Below are positions 27,287-36,700 of a DNA stretch of 64,000 nt, piece after piece. A program made the position numbers and the translations under genes. Origin of the DNA: Marinospirillum alkalitolerans (GTDB lineage Bacteria; Pseudomonadota; Gammaproteobacteria; Pseudomonadales; Halomonadaceae); NCBI RefSeq assembly GCF_045055655.1, contig NZ_JBANFI010000002.1, positions 62,001 to 126,000 on the forward strand. Reading direction: 5' to 3'. Every line of letters begins with the position of its first letter. Within the stretch, counting starts at the first letter, position 1. Under the pieces are notes generated by a model. It searched no databases and was not told the origin of the DNA. It saw only the letters and a list, made by a program, of their open reading frames with translations.

Positions 27287-28516
27287 GTGATCCATGTTCA
27301 GCACTTAAGTAAACATTTCAAGCTCTACGCCAAGCCTTCTGACCGCTTAAAAGAGGTTTTTCTAAGGCGACCGCTGCACACAACACACATCGCTCTCAGA
27401 GATATCAGCTTTCACGTACAAGCAGGAGAAACACTCGGCATCCTCGGACAAAACGGTGCTGGTAAATCAACGCTCCTCAAGCTACTCAGCGGCGTGCTTC
27501 TTCCTGATGCAGGCCAGCTTGACATTCAAGGACGCGTCACTGGATTGCTCGAACTCGGTACTGGGTTTGATTTACAACTCACAGGCCGTCAAAACATCAT
27601 GACGAATGGTCTGTTGATCGGTATGTCAGCAACAGAAATACACGAGCGGGAATCCAGCATTATCGAGTTTGCTGAACTTGGTGCCTTTATCGATGAGCCA
27701 TTACGCACCTACTCATCAGGCATGACCATGCGACTGGCTTTCGCGATTGCGATTCACGCACAGCCTCAGGCTTTTCTGATTGATGAGGCCCTGTCTGTTG
27801 GCGACGGACACTTCCAGCAAAAATGCATTAAACGTATTCGTCAGTTTAAAGAGCAAGGAGGCGCCATTATCTTTGTCTCGCATGACCTTAATGCAGTCAA
27901 ACAAATCTGCGATCGAGCATTGGTTCTCGATGCTGGAGATATCGTCTACGAAGGCGATCCAGAAAGCGCCGTCAATGCCTATAATCGAATCCTGGCTCGT
28001 CTAGATGAGGCCACAGCAGAGCAGGAATCCGCTGCACGACGTCAGCACGCCTATGGCACAAAAGAAGCCGTGATTCTGGATGCCACACTGGTGGGTCAAG
28101 ACTCGCTGGTTGACTTACTTTCTAGTGGTGAGCAAGCCCACTTCCGAGTCACTTATATGACCCAGAAAGACCTGCCAAAACTGACTTTAGGCTTTGTGAT
28201 TCGTGACCGTTTTGGTCAAGATGTCTTCGGCATCAACACCCATTACCTTCAACAGAGCCTACCCTCAACGACAGAACAGCGGCATTGTGTTGAATTTGCC
28301 TTTCCCATGCACCTTGCCCCAGGAAAGTACACTCTCACACTCGCTCTGCATGGAGATGAACACCATCTTGAGGCCTGCTATCACTGGGTCGATAATTACC
28401 TGACTTTTGAGGTTGCAGGGCTCAAAAACCCACCGTTTGCAGGGCTAACCTACCTGCCAACACAACTTGTCAACCTGCACTCTGAACCACATACCAGCCA
28501 GAGCCAACCCCACTAG
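27287..28516 (+). CDS. wzt: O-polysaccharide ABC transporter ATPase with C-terminal substrate domain
   Basis: About 409 residues. Nucleotide-binding domain: Walker A GQNGAGKST (about 54-62), signature YSSGMTMRLAFA, Walker B AFLIDEALSVGD, H-loop FVSHDL. The extra about 170-residue C-terminal part (VILDATLVG...WVDNYLTFEV) is a beta-sandwich like the Wzt O-antigen-binding domain, which recognises a terminal modification such as methyl on the chain end. I place the start at the GTG at 27287 because AGGTGG lies seven bases upstream and residues 1-10 (MIHVQHLSKHF) align with normal Wzt starts; a GTG at 27239 would add 16 residues. Confidence 0.9.
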   Translation: MIHVQHLSKHFKLYAKPSDRLKEVFLRRPLHTTHIALRDISFHVQAGETLGILGQNGAGKSTLLKLLSGVLLPDAGQLDIQGRVTGLLELGTGFDLQLTGRQNIMTNGLLIGMSATEIHERESSIIEFAELGAFIDEPLRTYSSGMTMRLAFAIAIHAQPQAFLIDEALSVGDGHFQQKCIKRIRQFKEQGGAIIFVSHDLNAVKQICDRALVLDAGDIVYEGDPESAVNAYNRILARLDEATAEQESAARRQHAYGTKEAVILDATLVGQDSLVDLLSSGEQAHFRVTYMTQKDLPKLTLGFVIRDRFGQDVFGINTHYLQQSLPSTTEQRHCVEFAFPMHLAPGKYTLTLALHGDEHHLEACYHWVDNYLTFEVAGLKNPPFAGLTYLPTQLVNLHSEPHTSQSQPH

Positions 28517-28550
28517 GAAGGCCAGCCAACACCAAGGAGCCTGCACTAAA

Positions 28551-29918
28551 ATGACAAATGAAGAACTCTTAAACCGCCTTTTCAAAGAAGCAGAACAACT
28601 CAACTTTGAAGGCATCCAGCAGCTTTATCCCCACAGTATTGAGCTGCCGCCTCACCAGCCTCTTCAGCCTGAACTTCCATTCAAAAAACACTATCAACTG
28701 ATAGATTTGATGCAGTTTGATGGTGATGCCTTGATTCACAATACCTATCGGGCATTGATGCAACGCAACCCAGACCCACAAGGCCTAGCCCACTGGCAAG
28801 CGCAAAGGGCACAAGGGCTCAGCAAAATTGATTTCATTCTTGCCCTCAAAGCCTCTGCTGAAGCCATCGCACAAGGCGTTACTCTTACCGGCATTGAGCG
28901 CATCGAACGCCTCAAAAATAGCCGTTTGGCAAGGTACTGGCCTCAATTAGTAGGCTGGCTGGTGCGCCGCCATGAACGAAAACTTAACCAACGCGCTTAC
29001 CAACCTCTAGCGGCTATCTGGGACACACAGATCAACCAGCTGCAACAACAGCAAGAGCAACAACAACAGGCGCTGCAACAACTTTTTTACCTTCCTACTA
29101 GTCAACTCCGTTTACTGGCAAACCGAGTACAACACCTTGAATATCAGCTCGATCTGAAAAGCGGTGTTTTCTCCTCTAGCAGCGCGACATCCTCACAGGA
29201 CACCAGCCAATCTGATGTGCAGGCAAACACATCCAAGGCTCTGGATGCTTTTTATCTGGCCTTTGAACAAGCCTGCCGCAGCTCTCAGCAAGCACTTGAA
29301 CAGCATTTACAGCAATATTTAACCTACCTCCCTCCAGCCAACCAAGCGGGAAAACTGGTTGATATCGGCTGTGGGCGCGGGGAATGGCTACAACTTGTCA
29401 AAGCACAGGGATATCAAGCCATCGGCATTGAAATCAACCCAGTGATGCAAGACTTTTGTCAGCAGCAAGGACTGCAGGTTGAACTCACATCCTTTCTGCA
29501 ATGGCTCCAAGCTCAACCCTCAGCAAGCCTGGGTGCTATTACTGCCTTTCAAGTAGCAGAACACCTCCCCTTTGAGCTGCTCTTTGCACTGGTCCAAGAG
29601 GCCAAACGAACACTGCAGCCTGGTGGTCTACTGCTGCTTGAAACGCCGAATCCTGAAAACCTGCTGGTTGCCAGTCACACCTTTTACCATGATCCAACGC
29701 ATCGCCACCCTCTCACACCCACTCTGATGCGTTTTCTAGCAGAGTACGTTGGCTTTGTATCACCTGAGATACTGCGTTCCAATCCTTATCCTCAAGAAGC
29801 CTTACTCAGTGGTGAAGATGCAACAACCCAGCGCATCAACGGTCATTTCTGCGGCCCTCAGGACTTTGCTCTGCTCGCCATTCAGCCGGATCTCACCCAC
29901 CAGGTCAGCCAGATTTAG
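28551..29918 (+). CDS. DUF4214-domain SAM methyltransferase (chain-capping candidate)
   Basis: About 455 residues. N-terminal part (about 45-105) carries a DUF4214 module, HNTYRALMQRNPDPQGLAHW, followed by a Q-rich coiled coil (about 160-185). The C-terminal half is a class I methyltransferase: motif I VDIGCGRGEW (about 270-279), acidic IGIEIN, AFQVAEHLPFE, and LLLETPNPEN plus HPLTP. In ABC-exported O-antigens a methyltransferase caps the non-reducing end and sets chain length, read by the Wzt C-domain; that job fits here but is inferred. I use the ATG at 28551 with AAGGAG 11 bases upstream, although the frame is open from 28467. It lies 34 bases after wzt. Confidence 0.82.
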   Translation: MTNEELLNRLFKEAEQLNFEGIQQLYPHSIELPPHQPLQPELPFKKHYQLIDLMQFDGDALIHNTYRALMQRNPDPQGLAHWQAQRAQGLSKIDFILALKASAEAIAQGVTLTGIERIERLKNSRLARYWPQLVGWLVRRHERKLNQRAYQPLAAIWDTQINQLQQQQEQQQQALQQLFYLPTSQLRLLANRVQHLEYQLDLKSGVFSSSSATSSQDTSQSDVQANTSKALDAFYLAFEQACRSSQQALEQHLQQYLTYLPPANQAGKLVDIGCGRGEWLQLVKAQGYQAIGIEINPVMQDFCQQQGLQVELTSFLQWLQAQPSASLGAITAFQVAEHLPFELLFALVQEAKRTLQPGGLLLLETPNPENLLVASHTFYHDPTHRHPLTPTLMRFLAEYVGFVSPEILRSNPYPQEALLSGEDATTQRINGHFCGPQDFALLAIQPDLTHQVSQI

Positions 29919-29923
29919 CCGCT

Positions 29924-30958
29924 ATGCGAATTCTTGTCACCGCAAACCATGTGCCCTTTATGCCTGGCGGCGCTGATGTGCTGGTCACCAGTCTGATGCA
30001 CGCACTCAAGCAAACCCAGCATGAAGTTGAGCTGTTACGCCTTCCGTTCCTTTTTGCACCTGAGCAGGCCATCCATGCTCAGATGGATTACTGCGAGCAG
30101 TTGGATCTGCAAGCACCCAACGGACAACCCATCGATCTTTTACTCAGCCTTCAGTTTCCAGGCTATGGTATTCATCATCCACACCACCGCATTTGGCTGA
30201 TGCACCAGCACCGTGCCGCCTACGAACTTGCCCCGACGATAGCAGAGACACCCGCGCAAAAAGCACTCAAAGAACGGATTCACCAATACGATCAGCAGCA
30301 CCTACAACAAGCTGAAAAGCGCTTCACGATCTCTCAGCGTGTTGCCCAACGGATACAAGACACCACTCAGCTTCCGGCTCAGGCCGTCTATCATCCTCCG
30401 GCAGGCGAAGCGAATTTTTACTGCGCAGAAGCTTGGGATTATGTGTTCTACCCCAGTCGCCTAGAAACACTCAAACGCCAAGAGCTACTGATAGAAGCCG
30501 CCCGCTATCTGCGCACTCCACTCAAAATTCTGATTGCAGGCGATGGTGGGCAAGCCCAACACTACCAGCAACGCATCATCGAACTCGGCGTTGAAGATCG
30601 TGTACAGCTGATGGGGAGAATCACGGAGAAGCAAAAGCTCGCCTGCTATGCCCATGCGCTTGCCGTTGCTTTTATTCCCTGGGATGAAGACCTCGGCTAT
30701 ATCACTCTTGAAGCCATGCTCGCGGCTAAACCTCTGGTCACCTGCCATGATTCAGGAGGACCACTCGAATTCGTTCAAGACCAGCACACAGGCCTAGTCT
30801 GCACACCCGATCCGAGAGCACTCGCTGAAGCCTTCGACCAACTTTATCTTGATAAGAAAAAAGCCTATGCCATGGGACAGGCAGGACGTCAGGCCTATCA
30901 GGACCTGAATCTTTCATGGCAGCACACCCTCTCGCAGCTACTCGGAGACGCACCATGA
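29924..30958 (+). CDS. Glycosyltransferase, GT4 type
   Basis: 344 residues, GT-B fold. N-terminal HVPFMPGGADVLVTSL is the usual first glycine-rich strand; C-terminal YPSRLETLKRQELLIEAARY and the donor-site EAMLAAKPLVTCHDSGGPLEFV. Starts five bases after the methyltransferase stop and overlaps the next gene by four bases (ATGA). It lacks a clear SD, so it is presumably coupled. Sugar donor is unknown but GDP-rhamnose or GDP-mannose is expected from context. Confidence 0.85.
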   Translation: MRILVTANHVPFMPGGADVLVTSLMHALKQTQHEVELLRLPFLFAPEQAIHAQMDYCEQLDLQAPNGQPIDLLLSLQFPGYGIHHPHHRIWLMHQHRAAYELAPTIAETPAQKALKERIHQYDQQHLQQAEKRFTISQRVAQRIQDTTQLPAQAVYHPPAGEANFYCAEAWDYVFYPSRLETLKRQELLIEAARYLRTPLKILIAGDGGQAQHYQQRIIELGVEDRVQLMGRITEKQKLACYAHALAVAFIPWDEDLGYITLEAMLAAKPLVTCHDSGGPLEFVQDQHTGLVCTPDPRALAEAFDQLYLDKKKAYAMGQAGRQAYQDLNLSWQHTLSQLLGDAP

Positions 30959-33372
30959 AGCTAGCTCTGCTCGCGCCCAGCCCAGTCCCCTACACCCCTG
31001 GTGGAGCAGAAAACCTGCTCAGCGGCCTCTATGATGCACTTCGCCAGCAAGGCCAGCATCAAATCGAGCTACTGAAGCACCCCACACCAGAACATAGCTT
31101 TGCAGATCTACTGCATGGCTATCGTTTTTACAGTCGCCTTGATCTTACGCATTTTGATGCCATCATCAGCTGCAAATATCCCGCATGGATGGCACAACAC
31201 CCGCAACACCTCTGCTGGATGCTGCACCCGTTACGCGGGCTTTATGACAGCTATCCCGCAGACTGGCCACAAGCTTTACACCAGGCTCCAGAAGCGCTGA
31301 ATCCATTACTCTCTCTGCTCGCCCGTCAACCTGAAAGAGCCTGCTTAGAAGATAGCTTTGCCTTGGCCGAAGCCGCATGGAGTGATCACCCCGAATTGTT
31401 CGATCTTCCCAGCCCCTTAGTACGCCAAATCGTCCACTTCTGGGATCGCATCGCACTCCATCCTGAGGCGCTGCATGCCCGCTTTTGCATTTCTCGTACC
31501 GTGCAGCAGCGACCCAACTATTTTCAACAAGCGCACACAGTTCAAGTGCTGCATCCTCCAATCAGCCTCAAATCGTCACCCAGCTCACCCTCCAAGACCG
31601 AGCAGGCACACCAAGCAGCAACACCTTTCATTTTTACAGCTAGTCGCTTAGATGCCCCCAAACGCATAGATCTGATTCTTCAGGCCTATCAAAGACTCAA
31701 CACATCTGTTGAGCTCCATATTGCCGGCACCGGCCCACAGAGCGCATATTTACAAGCCTGTGCAGCACAAGACCCGCGTATTCGCTTTCTAGGGCATCTC
31801 ACTCAAGAGCAACTGTTATGTGCCTATCAGCAGGCAGAAATAGTGCTTTTTACCCCCTATAACGAAGACTACGGACTGATTGCACCTGAAGCTCTCAGCC
31901 AAGGCTGTCCTGTTATTACAACCAGTGATGCTGGCGGTGTCACTGAGATCGTCCATCATCAGCATAATGGGCTGATAGTGCCACCCAGCGCTTCGGCGCT
32001 CGCACTCGCCATAGCATCACTCTTAGATCACCCGCAGGAACGTCAACGCCTAGCCCAAAATGCCCAGCCCAGCGTAGCCCATCTCAACTGGCCAACCCAG
32101 CTTGCACAACTCATCGCGCCACTTAAAGAGCCAAGCATCCCGGAACACCTCTTCTCAAGCTCGCATTCAGCGCGCCCACTCAAGATCGTCGTTGCGGTGA
32201 CCTTTCCGGCCTGGCCGGTACAGGGGGGTGGTCAGCAAAGGCTTTACCAGCTTTATCGCCAGCTAGCACGCCATTATCAGGTTGAACTTGTCTGCCTTGG
32301 TGCACGCAATGCCAGCCATCAGCTTGCAGACCAATTAATGCACCATGAATGTGCATACACCCCTGAGCAGCACCGCATCAGTGGCGGCCTGCACCAGCGT
32401 CTAGACAAGGATTTGACCGATGTCGCTGCGTACTACAGCAGCTTTTACAATCCTCAATGGCTTGCACGTTTGCAGCAGGCCACACAAGATGCTGATTACG
32501 TAATCACCTGCCATCCCTTTCTGCATGCCGCTATTCGTGGTGTCTGGGATGGCCCAATCCTCTATGAAGCTCAGGATATCGAGCCAGATGTCAAAACCGG
32601 ACTTCTCGCAGGACTTGATGATGCCGGCCCCCTGCTGACGCTGATTCAGCAGATAGAACGCCGCTGCCTACAAGATAGCCAATTGGTTTTTACCTGTAGC
32701 CAGCAAGACCAGCAACGCCTCCATCAGCTTTACCCTTACCAAGTCCCCCCACAAAGGGTGGTGCCAAATGGCGTCAACACTCAAGAAACACCTTATACCT
32801 GCTATGCCGAGCGCGAGGCACGACGCACACGCCTTGGCCTAACAGGAGAAAGCCTGCTCTTTATGGGCAGCCTCCATCCACCCAATATCGAAGCTGCACA
32901 GCACTTTCTCCAACTGGCGCAGCGCTTCCCGCAACATGAGTTCTGGCTGGTTGGCAGTGTTTGCCAGGCCCCTGAACTGCACTATTCTGGTGCAAACCTG
33001 CGCACCTTTGGCCTTGTCAGCGAAGCCCAGCGCCAAGCCTTGCTTGCCAGTGCGACGCTCGCTCTCAACCCTATGCATTCTGGATCAGGCACTAACCTGA
33101 AAATGCTTGATTACACAGCCGCCGGCCTGCCCGTACTCAGCACACCCTTTGGCTTACGAGGTTTAAACCTGCCCCAAGATGCTGTCTATCAAGCCGAGCA
33201 ATCACATTTTTCTGTCACAATTGAGGCCTACACTCAAACCAGTGCGGCAGAACGCGACTACCGTGCCAGCTTGGCAAGACAAAAAACTGAGCAAGAATAT
33301 GATTGGTCAGTCTGCGCCGAGCCACTAATAAACTGGTTGGCACAGTCAAGTAGAGCCACGGGGCTTTATTAA
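30955..33372 (+). CDS. Two-domain glycosyltransferase (GT4-GT4 fusion)
   Basis: About 805 residues holding two complete glycosyltransferase modules. Module 1 (about 1-395): SPVPYTPGGAENLLSGL, FTASRLDAPKRIDLIL, EALSQGCPVITTSDAGGVTEI. Module 2 (about 408-800): AVTFPAWPVQGGGQQRLYQL, MGSLHPPNIEAAQHFL, NPMHSGSGTNLKMLDYTAAG. Such fusions make alternating linkages in a repeat unit (compare two-domain mannosyltransferases of O8/O9 loci), an inference here. I use the ATG at 30955 with GGAG upstream; the frame is open 39 bases further. It ends the plus-strand O-polysaccharide run. Confidence 0.85.
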   Translation: MKLALLAPSPVPYTPGGAENLLSGLYDALRQQGQHQIELLKHPTPEHSFADLLHGYRFYSRLDLTHFDAIISCKYPAWMAQHPQHLCWMLHPLRGLYDSYPADWPQALHQAPEALNPLLSLLARQPERACLEDSFALAEAAWSDHPELFDLPSPLVRQIVHFWDRIALHPEALHARFCISRTVQQRPNYFQQAHTVQVLHPPISLKSSPSSPSKTEQAHQAATPFIFTASRLDAPKRIDLILQAYQRLNTSVELHIAGTGPQSAYLQACAAQDPRIRFLGHLTQEQLLCAYQQAEIVLFTPYNEDYGLIAPEALSQGCPVITTSDAGGVTEIVHHQHNGLIVPPSASALALAIASLLDHPQERQRLAQNAQPSVAHLNWPTQLAQLIAPLKEPSIPEHLFSSSHSARPLKIVVAVTFPAWPVQGGGQQRLYQLYRQLARHYQVELVCLGARNASHQLADQLMHHECAYTPEQHRISGGLHQRLDKDLTDVAAYYSSFYNPQWLARLQQATQDADYVITCHPFLHAAIRGVWDGPILYEAQDIEPDVKTGLLAGLDDAGPLLTLIQQIERRCLQDSQLVFTCSQQDQQRLHQLYPYQVPPQRVVPNGVNTQETPYTCYAEREARRTRLGLTGESLLFMGSLHPPNIEAAQHFLQLAQRFPQHEFWLVGSVCQAPELHYSGANLRTFGLVSEAQRQALLASATLALNPMHSGSGTNLKMLDYTAAGLPVLSTPFGLRGLNLPQDAVYQAEQSHFSVTIEAYTQTSAAERDYRASLARQKTEQEYDWSVCAEPLINWLAQSSRATGLY

Positions 33373-33573
33373 CTGATTTGATATACATCAAATAACAAAA
33401 AAGGGTTTCCTCCTCGCAAAAGAGTGAACTGGATCAAAAAGGCGTTAAATAGGCACAAAAGATAACGCTTTTGCATCGGTGAGCCCAGTTGACACCCCCC
33501 AAGGCGCGTGGCAAGCTGGGAGCAGAGGTTGAAATCAAAACTGGATGATAAAAACCGTGCAGCGGATGCCGAC

Positions 33574-33602
33574 TTTACACCCCTCTGGCTTGCGGTTAGA
33601 AT
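33574..33602 (+). promoter_or_regulatory. Strong sigma-70 promoter of the S-layer-like gene
   Basis: TTTACA (33574-33579), exactly 17 bases, TAGAAT (33597-33602). This near-consensus pair predicts a start at about 33609 and a leader of roughly 110 bases before the ATG at 33718. Confidence 0.72.
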
Positions 33603-33671
33603 CCGCAAGCGCTCAGGAGGAACTTGAGCAACCTTGGCAAGCAAAGGCTCGCTTTTGCCTGCTTTTTGCAG

Positions 33672-33703
33672 TAATAAATTGATCAATTTATTAGCAATGC
33701 TAA
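33672..33703 (+). promoter_or_regulatory. Palindromic leader next to the S-layer-like start
   Basis: A perfect 22-base palindrome TAATAAATTGATCAATTTATTA (33672-33693 with its last base shared) is followed by TTAGC-AAT-GCTAA (33691-33703). The SD GGAG (about 33705) follows at once. In the mRNA this could form a hairpin that stabilises the message or gates translation; as DNA it could be an operator. Part of the 345-base interval 33373-33717, which holds no gene. Confidence 0.5.
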
Positions 33704-33717
33704 TGGAGAATAGAAAT

Positions 33718-36700
33718 ATGAGCTTTAACACAGAAGAGCTTTACGTACTGCGCAGCCACTTGGCACTGGGTCAGACTCCGACTCAAGCCGACCTGGAAGC
33801 AGCAGCTGAATTCAGCAACATCCGTGCGTTTGCGCGTGATCTCGTTGCAGGCAACACCCAGTCTGACGAAGACTTCGTATCTAGCCTCTACGAGAACCTG
33901 CTCGACCGTACTCCTGCTGCTGAAGAAGTACAGTGGTGGGCAGAGCAGATGGATCAAGGTCTGCGTTCTTTGACTAAAGCACAAATCCTTCTTGCGTTCC
34001 AAGACGCTGCAGCAAGCGAAGAAGGCGGCGTAGCTAACGCTAAAGTTGAAGCTCTCGGCCTCGAAAGCATTGATTTAGAGTTCGGCAGCACTGGTCCTGT
34101 TGATCCAATCGACCCTATTGATCCAGTTGAGTTCAATATCAATATCGCTGACGCATCAAGTGCACAAAACAACACTTGGAGCATCGGTCGTGAAGCTATT
34201 GATGCAGGTCAGGCTACCCTGTCTAACCAGTACACCATTTCGCTGAAAAACCAGCTGAATGATGCTGGCTTAACTCCTGTTGCTAGCGGCAATCCAGAAG
34301 AAGTTTACAACGCTTACTTCCTCAGCCCACTGCTGAGCAACATCCAGTCCTCAACTACCCAGTCTGAGCTGGTTCTGGAAGTCATCGACCGTCACGCTGA
34401 AACCAGCGCTGATGCACTGAAGTTCATGGCAATCCAGTCATTCAACTTCTTCTACAACGGCGAAAACATCGTTGTTTCTTCTGAAGCCATCCTGAACGCT
34501 TCTACCTATGAAGAACTGCGTGCCGCCATTGAAGCTGCACTGGTTGCTGACGGCCGTGGTGACGAGTTCACTGTACGCCTGGGCAGCGACTTTGAGCGTC
34601 AGCAAACAGATCCTAACACCCAAGAATTCACTGGCGAGCGTTTAGTTGGTCAACAGATCGTGATTGAAGCGACTGGCGACGGCGAAATCGTTCGTGGTGG
34701 TTTCGAAACTGGTGCCAAGCCTAACGCTAACCAGAACATCGACGTTGCTGCCCGTATGGATGACAGCGCCGAAACAACTGTTAGCACAGCTCTGATCAGC
34801 ACTAACATCGAACTGCAAAACATTGGCTATGGTTCACAAGGTGCAGGCCTGAACGTTTCTGGTCAGTCTCAATCTAACAAAGCCATCCAAGAGTTCAAGA
34901 TCGATGCACAAGCACACAGCTTGGCAAGCCTGGGCGTATGGTTGAAGAGCCTGTCTTCTAATCCTTTCCGCGATCCGACCCACCAAGGTTTAGAGCGCGT
35001 TGAGCTGACTGGTTCTGCACCCTACTTCCACGTAGGCAATCAGGGTGGCGAAAATGTTGTTCGTGGCAATGGCGGCATTGTTGATGTACGCGAATTTGCG
35101 GCTGGCAACTTTGGCGGCAACATCCAACTGGATGCCACTATCACTAGCAACATCATTGATCGTGACTTCAACCGGGTTGACACTGATAACAACCCAGCGC
35201 GTGACAACACTCCAGCCGAGTACAACCTGGGCCGTGGTGATGACCGCCTGTTGATCGATGTTGCTGTTGAAGCTCTGGCACACGAAGACTTCGCTCTGAA
35301 CATCAACACTGGTGCTGGTAACGACTACGTTCACCTGCGTCTGACCGAAGTTGGTGGCTTGAATCAAAATGGCAACCAGTTTGCTAATCACCAGATGCTG
35401 AACAACATCACCATCGAAGCACGTAGCGGCAACAACACTATTCATACTGAAGGTGCTGGTAACGCAACCATCATCACTGGTGGCGGTCGTGACACCATCA
35501 TGACTGATAACTCAGCTGCTAAAGCAACTTGGGTTTACAACGCTGCAAACACCCAAAGCGATGACCTGTTAGGCCAAAATTTGGCTCCTCAGTTGTTCTA
35601 CGGTGCCCAGCTGCGTGTTACTTTTGCACCTGGTGAAAGCGCTGCTTTTGGTCAAGCTGGTTTTGAATCAGTTGTTAACATCCCAACTGCAGATGGTTTC
35701 TATGGCAACCAGAGCCATGTAAACCAAGCGATCAAAAAAGCAATCAATGAAGATGATGTTCTGAGCAAGCTGCTGGTTGCCAAAGACGGCCCTAACAACA
35801 CGCTGATCATCGAATCTAAAATTGATGGCGAAATGCAGCAAGACAGCATCAGCTTTGACATCGTGCACGCTAATGCCGATAGCCAAGATGATGCAGGCTA
35901 CCTGAGCCAAACTCAGATCAATGCTTTGACTGCTAAGCTGCGTGAAATTGATGGTGACTCTACAGCAACCTACACTCGTGCCGAGATTCAAGCACGTTTA
36001 GACGCAGCAGCAGTTGCTGATTCACCTGCTGGTGCAAACACGGGCGATAATCCTTTTGCTGCACTGCCAGACGTTGCAGAAACAACTCCAGGTGTTGCAG
36101 AAGTCTTGGCTGTACAGACTTTCGACTTTACAGCTAACGCTGCACAAACAGTTGACGAAACTGGCACGATTACCATCACAATTGATGGTCGAGTCTTTAC
36201 TGCAACTTCTGATGCCGGTGGCGCTACCGTTGCTTCACTGCTAGAGCAGTTCAACAATGTAACTTTAGGCAGCTACACTGCCACTGTTGCTGGTAATGTT
36301 GTTAGCATCACGCAAACAGCGGGCAACGGTCGTCCTGTAGGTGCTGGTGTAGTTGCTGACGGCGTAATTTATACAGGAACTTTTGATCCAGCTGAAACAG
36401 TCGTAGTTGCTGACGGTACAGGTGCTTCTGTAGTGGGTGTTGAGGCTGACGCCGAAGTACAAACGCTGACTTTTGCTGCTGCAACAGCCAATGGCACGCT
36501 CCGCGTTGCTGGTCAAGATGTTGAAGTTGAAGCTGGCGATACTGCTGCTGTAGTTGCCGGTAAAGTTAAAGCTGTACTTGATGCTGCTGTAGCTGACTTG
36601 GATGGCATTACTGCTGATACTCAAATTGTCGTAGCTGGCAACACACTGGTTATCACCTTTGATGAAGATGCAGGCGATGTTGCTGACATCACAGTGAGCC

